From the IMG/VR virus record IMGVR_UViG_3300023279_000840, positions 1 to 25,910 of that record: DNA of 25,910 nucleotides; one strand, 5' to 3'. Under the pieces are notes generated by a model. That model saw only the letters and a program-made list of their open reading frames with translations, did not search any database and was not told where the DNA came from. Origin of the DNA: a virus. Of the stretch, positions 7,329 to 12,446 are shown in pieces (the first letter of the stretch is position 1; each line of letters opens with the position of its first letter). The position numbers and the translations under genes were made by a program.

Positions 7329-8456
7329 ATGGCTGAGGCAGACACACAGGCCCACCCGGGTGAAGAGGGAGAAGCGCAAGCAGCAATCGCAGCCGCAGCG
7401 GCTCAGGCCGCAGGCGTCGAAGCGCCTGTTGAGGATATCCCGGATGTGTCGAACGCCGACGAGAGCGCCAAGCTTCTCTATGAGCTCGCGAGCCAGGTAG
7501 AGGATGAGCTGCCGAAAGAGACTGCAGACGTCCCGTCGGTTGATCCGAAGGAGTCCGAGGAAGAGGAAGAGCCCAAAAAGGAAGAGCCCGAGCCAGACAC
7601 AGAAGAGACGACCATCCCCGGCAGCGACCCGTCGCCAGAGGACCTGGAGGCAAAGCCTGCCGTCGAGGAGGAGAGCTCGGTAGCCACCGCCTGGGCCCGG
7701 GCCAAGAAAGCTCAGAGGGAAAGCCGCGAGCAGCAAAAGACCATCCGGTCGATGCAGGAGCAGATCGACCAGCTATCGCTGAGCGCAAAGAGGGCGCAGG
7801 AAGACCTCCTTCGTGACCCCCTCGCTGAGCTCTCGAAGCACGGGGTGAAGCTTGAGCACTTGAACGACCGCGTCCTCGGGGACGGGAAACAGAGCAATGC
7901 CGAGCAGGCCTCGGTAGCCCAGAGCTCCGCACTCCAGCGTGAGCAGGCACGAGACCGAGAGATCAAAGAGATCAAAGACTACCTCGTTCAAAGAGACAAC
8001 CAGCAAGCGCTGAAAGACTACCGCAACGAGGTGAGCGGTCTTCTTGAAACAGACGACTTCCGCGTCCTGGCCTCCCTCGATGAGGCAGTGGACGAAGTGA
8101 TCGAACATGCCGGCAACTTTGCCGCGGAACATAAACGGGTACCGAGCGCACAAGAGGCCGCGCTTGGTGTTCAGAATGAATACCGGAAGAAGCTGAAACG
8201 ACTCGGGTCGTACGAAGCTGTCCGGCAAGAGCTAGGCCTCATCACAAAACCAGAAAAGACCACAGGCACCAGTAAGCCCCCAGAGACAGAGAAGCAGAGC
8301 GCGCAAAGCAAGAGCGAGGGCGCGTCAACATTATCTAACGAGGAGGCAGCAACCTCGGCGTCGGGTAGCCCGAACGGGTTTGATGACTGGGACGAGACGA
8401 GCCAATTGAAATGGCTCGCCAAGCAGATCCCGGACTCAGCCTGGCCGAGTACGTGA
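7329..8456 (+). CDS. Head scaffolding protein (probable)
   Basis: 375 aa with a GGAG ribosome binding site 6-7 bases before ATG 7329. The N-terminal 110 residues are extremely acidic and low-complexity (ESEEEEEPKKEEPEPDTEE), followed by long helical, coiled-coil stretches rich in Q, R, E and K (about residues 120-160 and 195-220) and a Ser/Thr/Lys-rich tail ending in a helix. This composition and the position between portal and capsid are typical of scaffolding proteins, which guide prohead assembly and then leave. No protease motif is seen. The name rests on composition and synteny, not on a conserved motif. Confidence 0.75.
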   Translation: MAEADTQAHPGEEGEAQAAIAAAAAQAAGVEAPVEDIPDVSNADESAKLLYELASQVEDELPKETADVPSVDPKESEEEEEPKKEEPEPDTEETTIPGSDPSPEDLEAKPAVEEESSVATAWARAKKAQRESREQQKTIRSMQEQIDQLSLSAKRAQEDLLRDPLAELSKHGVKLEHLNDRVLGDGKQSNAEQASVAQSSALQREQARDREIKEIKDYLVQRDNQQALKDYRNEVSGLLETDDFRVLASLDEAVDEVIEHAGNFAAEHKRVPSAQEAALGVQNEYRKKLKRLGSYEAVRQELGLITKPEKTTGTSKPPETEKQSAQSKSEGASTLSNEEAATSASGSPNGFDDWDETSQLKWLAKQIPDSAWPST

Positions 8457-8464
8457 TCTCTAAC

Positions 8465-8470
8465 GGAGGG
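8465..8470 (+). promoter_or_regulatory. Ribosome binding site of the split capsid gene
   Basis: GGAGGG lies 7 bases before GTG 8478. It is one of the strongest ribosome binding sites in the window and fixes the true capsid start here rather than at GTG 8781, which has none. Confidence 0.7.
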
Positions 8471-8477
8471 CTATAAA

Positions 8478-8531
8478 GTGGCAGAACAAACCACAACGAC
8501 TTTTGATGCTGCGTCAATTTCGGCGCCCCGC
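8478..8531 (+). CDS. Major capsid protein, exon 1 (18 codons)
   Basis: From GTG 8478 the frame reads MAEQTTTTFDAASISAPR and would then stop at TGA 8535 inside the intron. Removing the group I intron joins it in frame to the capsid body at 8784. A short, disordered, Thr-rich arm is a plausible capsid N-terminus. Without splicing, ribosomes starting here make only a 19-residue peptide. The alternative junction (exon 1 ending at U8532, exon 2 starting at 8782) also keeps the frame and inserts one Leu. Confidence 0.72.
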
Positions 8532-8783
8532 TTGTGAGAACTTGCGGTGTAATTGGGTGAATTGCTGGAACGCTAAGACGATGAGAATTGTTAAGCCAAT
8601 CAGCAGCCAAGCCGTCCGATGTAAAAGGCGGGCGGAAGGTTCAGAGACTAGCGGCCGAGCGAAAGCAGTAACGCCGCCACGAGCGCCCAACACCCTTCGG
8701 GGTGAAGATATAGTCCAACCCTAGGGGGAAACCTCTAGCGCGGGCACAAACGGTCCGCGGCAGTTGAAAAACTGCTTAGTGTG
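8532..8783 (+). ncRNA. Group I self-splicing intron in the major capsid gene, no ORF
   Basis: The conserved core is readable: P AATTGCTGGAA (8560-8570), Q AATCAGCAGCC (8598-8608), R GTTCAGAGACTA (8639-8650) and S AAGATATAGTCC (8705-8716). Stems I can pair: P1 8528-8531/8544-8547; P3 8553-8559/8684-8690; P4 8562-8567/8601-8606; P5 8572-8574/8594-8596, extended by 8577-8582/8587-8592 with a GAGA loop; P6 8607-8608/8638-8639; P6a 8612-8617/8630-8635; P7 8646-8650/8711-8715; an inserted P7.1-like stem 8651-8655/8673-8677 enclosing a GAAA hairpin; P8 8691-8695/8700-8704 with a UUCG loop; P9 8721-8727/8732-8738 with a GAAA loop; P9.1 8739-8744/8754-8759; P9.2 8760-8765/8770-8775 with a GAAA loop. 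The last nucleotide is a G, as required. A helix between P7 and P3 suggests subgroup IA. No homing endonuclease is encoded. Boundaries are uncertain by a few bases. Confidence 0.9.
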
Positions 8784-9992
8784 AAGCAGATCTACCGGGG
8801 CGACAATTTAAAAAACACCACGTACCAGATGCGTCCGATGTACGCGTCCATTCCTAAGTTTGAAGGACTGGGCGGTCGGAACATGCCGGTCGTGAACATC
8901 TACGCTAATGCGATGGGCAGAAGTGCTGACTTCGCGACAGCGCAGAGCAATGCAACCGCGGCGAAGATTGAGGACTTCCTCATCACTCGCGTCAACGACT
9001 ATTCGGTGGCGACGGTGAGCGGGGAGGCCGTCGAGGCTTCGCAGGGTGACAAGTATGCGTTCCTGAGCGCGATGAAGGTCCAGATTGATACGGCAGCCAA
9101 TGCGCTGGCGGACTCGATCGAGACTCATCTGCCGCGCGCAGGCGATGGTTCGATCGGGACAATCTCGTCCGGGTCAACAGTCACCAACCAGACAATCACT
9201 CTTGATCCTATCCAGGAGGTTTCCAACTTTGAACCGGGCATGACCCTGCAGTCCGCAGCGACTGCTACGGGGGCGACTCGGACAGGGACGGAGATTCTTG
9301 CTGGGGTCAACCGAGTTGCCGGGATTCTAACTGCGACTAGCGCGCAGTGGGACACCGTCTGCACGGCGATTGCAGCTAGTGACCTTCTCTTCGTCGAGGG
9401 CGACGCGAACAACGCTACCGCTAACGTGAAGATGGAGGGTTTCGCTTCCTGGTTTCCGGCGGCAGCTCCTGCGTCAACGGCATTTTTCTCGGTGGACCGC
9501 ACCGCGGACTCCCGTTTGTACGGGCAGTTCCACTCAGGAACCACGCAGCCGATCGAGGAAGCCCTCATCGACGGCGGGTCTCTGACGGCGACTGAAGGCG
9601 GGTCGGTAACCCTGGGGTTCATGCACCATGCTCAGCAGCGGAAGCTAGTGAAACAGATTGGGTCCAAGGTTAACTACCAGCGGACACCTGCTTCCGGGGC
9701 CGGCAAGGAGATGGCAGCTGTCGGGTTCAAGTCGGTCAGAATTATGACTGACAACTCTGAGTGCGACATGGTCGCGGCCAACAAGTGCCAGCCGACCATT
9801 GCCTGGATGCTTGAGAAGAAAACCTGCTTGCTGGCCTCACTTGGTCAGTGCGTAAAGATTTTGAATACTGACGGGCAGAAGATTTTGCGGCAGTCGAGTC
9901 TTGACGGATACGAGGTTCGCCTCGGGTCGAGGCACAACTTCGCGAGCCTGAAGCCTAACCACAACGTGCGCGTGACACTAGCGAGCCCGTGA
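8784..9992 (+). CDS. Major capsid protein, exon 2 (HK97-type fold, probable)
   Basis: 402 codons; with exon 1 the protein is about 420 aa, a usual length for a capsid. It begins KQIYRGDNLKNTTYQMRP, followed by FEGLGGRNMPVVNIYAN, a helical segment around EDFLITRVNDYSVATVSGEA, the DKYAFLSAMKVQIDTAANA helix (spine-helix-like), a beta-rich insertion, and a C-terminal domain with the MHHAQQRKLVKQIGSK helix. Gene order after portal and scaffold supports capsid identity. GTG 8781 is in frame but has no ribosome binding site and lies in the intron. The capsid call rests on length, order and general pattern; I do not see a diagnostic short motif. Confidence 0.82.
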   Translation, partial: KQIYRGDNLKNTTYQMRPMYASIPKFEGLGGRNMPVVNIYANAMGRSADFATAQSNATAAKIEDFLITRVNDYSVATVSGEAVEASQGDKYAFLSAMKVQIDTAANALADSIETHLPRAGDGSIGTISSGSTVTNQTITLDPIQEVSNFEPGMTLQSAATATGATRTGTEILAGVNRVAGILTATSAQWDTVCTAIAASDLLFVEGDANNATANVKMEGFASWFPAAAPASTAFFSVDRTADSRLYGQFHSGTTQPIEEALIDGGSLTATEGGSVTLGFMHHAQQRKLVKQIGSKVNYQRTPASGAGKEMAAVGFKSVRIMTDNSECDMVAANKCQPTIAWMLEKKTCLLASLGQCVKILNTDGQKILRQSSLDGYEVRLGSRHNFASLKPNHNVRVTLASP

Positions 9993-10002
9993 TCAAACTG
10001 AA

Positions 10003-10056
10003 CTTGGGACCTAGCCGTCTACTCCTGTGCACGGGCACGACGGCAGGTCACCCAAG
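10003..10056 (+). other. Long RNA stem-loop between capsid gene and next gene
   Basis: Three stem blocks pair in register: 10003-10008 with 10051-10056 (CTTGGG/CCCAAG), 10009-10012 with 10045-10048 (ACCT/AGGT), and 10014-10019 with 10039-10044 (GCCGTC/GACGGC), 16 pairs with small bulges. The apex holds a further GTGC-ACGG-GCAC hairpin (10027-10038). It ends directly before the AAAGGAG ribosome binding site (10057-10063) of the next gene. There is no T-run, so it is not a standard terminator. Likely roles are mRNA stabilisation, processing or setting capsid-to-downstream expression ratio. Confidence 0.65.
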
Positions 10057-10070
10057 AAAGGAGAGCTCTT

Positions 10071-10448
10071 ATGAGTTTGACTAGAGGCTACGGGAAAATC
10101 CGAGCAGCCGCGCCGTTCGATGTGATTCGCACTTACGGTCAGGTGACCTTCGGGGCTTCCGGTGCCGTAACAACTGACAGTGATGAGAACGGTGTTTGGG
10201 TCTTCGCGAAGACCGCGACAGGCAAGTACACCATCACAACCACAGAGGCTTATGCGGAGCTGATGAGTTTCAGCGGCACCCCGGTGAATACCGGAACGGT
10301 GACCGATGCCGTGTGGCAGATATTCACTGACTACGTCGTGGCGACTAAGCTTGTAGTGTTGTCGCACCTGATCGCCGGCAGTGCCGCTGACCCGGTGTCC
10401 GGCGACGTCCACAGGTTTGCCATCGACTTCAAGGTCTCAGACTTATGA
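10071..10448 (+). CDS. Small structural protein, possible capsid decoration protein, 125 aa
   Basis: Clear AAAGGAG ribosome binding site ahead of ATG 10071. The product is beta-rich (DVIRTYGQVTFGASGAVTTDSD, GKYTITTTEAYAELMSFSGT, VVLSHLIAGSAADPVSGDVHRFAIDF) with little charge, consistent with a compact beta-sandwich. It follows the capsid gene directly, where decoration or head-stabilising proteins often lie, and the strong leader structure suggests tuned, high expression. The decoration role is inferred from position; no family motif is recognised. Confidence 0.65.
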   Translation: MSLTRGYGKIRAAAPFDVIRTYGQVTFGASGAVTTDSDENGVWVFAKTATGKYTITTTEAYAELMSFSGTPVNTGTVTDAVWQIFTDYVVATKLVVLSHLIAGSAADPVSGDVHRFAIDFKVSDL

Positions 10449-10633
10449 TGAGGCTCGCAGCAGCGTTGGCGAAGGGGGCCACTGGGAGGGGCGCCAAGCC
10501 AGAGGGGGATACCGCCTTTGCTGACGCTGCTCGCGAAGCCTACGAGATGGCCAAGGCGGAAGACGTCAAGGGCTACACCGCAGCCTTGAAGGGGGCGATC
10601 GAGATCGCACTGAGCGACGAGAGCCGTGATTAG
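10445..10633 (+). CDS. Small helical protein, 62 aa
   Basis: Starts at ATG 10445 overlapping the previous stop (ATGATGA); a second ATG at 10448 is also possible. The protein is Ala-rich and almost fully helical, with two amphipathic helices (about residues 24-37 and 40-56). No family recognised. Coupling to the flanking head genes suggests a minor head or assembly component. Confidence 0.6.
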   Translation: MMRLAAALAKGATGRGAKPEGDTAFADAAREAYEMAKAEDVKGYTAALKGAIEIALSDESRD

Positions 10634-10635
10634 CC

Positions 10636-11322
10636 GTGGCAAGCCGGGTAACATTCGGCGAGGTAAAGGACCTTGGTCTCCATCAGGTGGAGATGCAGAA
10701 CAGCAAGTATCCTGACCCGGTACGGCTTGACCACATTGCTAACATCGCGTTGTCGAAGACGCGTGATCTCCTCATCGAGTCATTCGAGGACTACTGGCGA
10801 GAGATCGACGCGTTCACCCTGGCGAACGGCCAGAGTGACTACCTGCTGCCGAAGGGGTATTACAAGACCACCAAGGTCTATTACAAAAGCGGCGGGCGCA
10901 GGTATCCGCTCGAGCGCTTCACGTTGGATGGGATCTCAGGCTACTCGGAGAACCCCTCCCTCAGCGGGGCGATCGATCACTGGTACATTCCGGAGTTCAT
11001 TCCCTACACGAATGACGACGACCAGATAGGCTTTCCGATGGTCTCTGGTTGGGAAGACTACGCGTCGCTGTTAATCGCGGTACGGCTTCGGGTCCGCGAG
11101 GAGCTCGATGCCTCGCAGCTCAAGGGCGAGTTGATGGAGGCTAAACAGCACATCATCGACATGGCGACCGAGCGGGACTCGGGGACGATGCAGACGGTCG
11201 GGGATGTCTACAATCGATGGGGCACAGCGGCAGCGTCATTCCCGAATGACGGAAGCTGGCTTCGTTACAGAATCATGGGCGACAAGCTCGTGTTCGTTAA
11301 CTACGAGTACCTGGGGGTTTAA
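10636..11322 (+). CDS. Head-tail adaptor / neck protein (probable), 228 aa
   Basis: GTG start two bases after the upstream stop. The protein combines N-terminal helices (LDHIANIALSKTRDLLIESF) with a beta-hairpin centre (LPKGYYKTTKVYYKSGGRRYPLERF), a SENPSLSGAIDHWYIPE segment, and C-terminal helices (EDYASLLIAVRLRVREELD, LMEAKQHIIDMATERD). Helix bundle plus beta insertion, about 200 residues and the position between capsid and tail-tube-B genes fit the adaptor that extends the portal in podoviruses (T7 gp11 / P22 gp4 role). The call is based on architecture and synteny. Confidence 0.6.
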   Translation: MASRVTFGEVKDLGLHQVEMQNSKYPDPVRLDHIANIALSKTRDLLIESFEDYWREIDAFTLANGQSDYLLPKGYYKTTKVYYKSGGRRYPLERFTLDGISGYSENPSLSGAIDHWYIPEFIPYTNDDDQIGFPMVSGWEDYASLLIAVRLRVREELDASQLKGELMEAKQHIIDMATERDSGTMQTVGDVYNRWGTAAASFPNDGSWLRYRIMGDKLVFVNYEYLGV

Positions 11323-11323
11323 C

Positions 11324-11719
11324 ATGGCAGTTTCGTCAACAAAGCACTTCAAGGCCACGACCCGTTTGCAGGGTTCTCGTGATGCCAACCACACCGATAA
11401 CATCTTCGATGTCACGTACACGGACGAATACACGTACACGCGGCATGTGGCACACTTCGAGGTCTTGGCTCTGACCGACGCCACGACCATCATTGACTTG
11501 TCCATGTTCGGCACTGTCGACGATGTGATCATGACAAATCTGGACTCCACCAACTTCTGCGATGTCGAGTACGACACCACAAAGGGCGGCGTGAATATCG
11601 GCAACGCGTGTCCCGCCGGGCAAACGATCAGGCTCGGGCCAGTGCTTGTCGCGGGCGACCTCACATTCGACGCAGACACAGCGGCGACAGAAATCGTAGT
11701 GACCGTGATCGGGGACTAG
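11324..11719 (+). CDS. Hypothetical virion-associated beta protein, 131 aa
   Basis: I choose ATG 11324, which follows the upstream stop by one base and has a GGGGG ribosome binding site; an in-frame start at 11204 would run inside the previous gene. The sequence has alternating beta pattern (RHVAHFEVLALTDATTIIDL, DDVIMTNLDSTNFCDVEYD, IRLGPVLVAGDLTF, IVVTVIGD). It resembles small phage proteins that form compact beta domains on the head or tail, but no family is certain. Confidence 0.6.
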   Translation: MAVSSTKHFKATTRLQGSRDANHTDNIFDVTYTDEYTYTRHVAHFEVLALTDATTIIDLSMFGTVDDVIMTNLDSTNFCDVEYDTTKGGVNIGNACPAGQTIRLGPVLVAGDLTFDADTAATEIVVTVIGD

Positions 11720-11720
11720 C

Positions 11721-12446
11721 GTGGTCTTGCTTCCCTTCGAGAGAATGCGCTCGCTCCGCACGGAGGCCGAAGGAGATTTCGAAACTCTCCAGGACCGCAT
11801 TGATCAGTTCGACGACAAGCTGGTCGCACAGCCGCATCTAGACGGGAGACTGATCGAAGACATCGCGATCACAACCGGCTCGAACGACATCTCGCATAAG
11901 CTTGGGCGAACCATGAGGGGCTGGTGGACAGCCAGGGATGAGCACGCCACAGCATCGTTCCGTGTCTACCTCGGCACGAACCAGACGACCGTAGCAACAG
12001 GCGATACCATCGCGTTCGACACGGAGACGTACGACCACGGCTCCAACTTTGACAGCACCACCGCTTTCACGTTCACAGCGCCAGTGTCCGGCATCTACAC
12101 GATGACTGCCGCGGTCAGGGTCGATGCACTGGCGGATAGCGAGACGTTGCTGGCGTACATCTCCAACTCGGTAGCCGACGACATCAGCGGTCAGCTCTCC
12201 GAGAGGGGCGGGGCCGCCGACGGTATCGGGCTTGTTTCCGGGACCATCCAGCTTACGAAGGACGAAACCTCGGAGGTGCTCATCTTCTACAGCGCTGGAA
12301 CCCACACGGTAGAGGGGAACGCTAATGCAACGGCGTTCTCTGGGTTCCTGCACACGGGTCTCCACGAAGAAACCAGCCCGAACGAAGCCGACACCCTCCG
12401 GCTGCACTCCGACTGCGACAGGACGCTTGGTGTGGTGGTGTACTGA
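11721..12446 (+). CDS. C1q/TNF-like head or tail fibre protein, 241 aa
   Basis: GTG 11721 with GGGG upstream. Residues 1-40 are helical and probably attach to the virion (RTEAEGDFETLQDRIDQFDDK). Then comes the linker NDISHKLGRTMRGWW, a motif seen in phage fibre proteins before a jelly roll. Residues about 75-220 match the C1q/TNF-like pattern: FRVYLGTNQTTV, TIAFDTETYDHGSNFDSTTA, FTFTAPVSGIYTMTAAVRVD, GTIQLTKDETSEVLIFYS and the closing NATAFSGFLHTGL. C1q-like domains form trimers and bind ligands. The domain call is fairly confident; the location on the particle is not known. Confidence 0.75.
   Translation: MVLLPFERMRSLRTEAEGDFETLQDRIDQFDDKLVAQPHLDGRLIEDIAITTGSNDISHKLGRTMRGWWTARDEHATASFRVYLGTNQTTVATGDTIAFDTETYDHGSNFDSTTAFTFTAPVSGIYTMTAAVRVDALADSETLLAYISNSVADDISGQLSERGGAADGIGLVSGTIQLTKDETSEVLIFYSAGTHTVEGNANATAFSGFLHTGLHEETSPNEADTLRLHSDCDRTLGVVVY

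Noticed and set aside
7039-7950. 303-codon antisense frame opposite portal and scaffold
   Set aside because: Arg/Ser/Pro/Leu-rich shadow of GC-rich coding sequence, without a ribosome binding site, and opposite two well-supported genes.
8503-8724. 73-codon frame across the intron
   Set aside because: It overlaps the intron core stems, has a Cys/Arg-rich composition, no ribosome binding site and no LAGLIDADG, GIY-YIG or HNH motif, so it is not a homing endonuclease.
10003-10056. Terminator after the capsid gene
   Set aside because: Strong stem but no T-run, and a ribosome binding site follows immediately.
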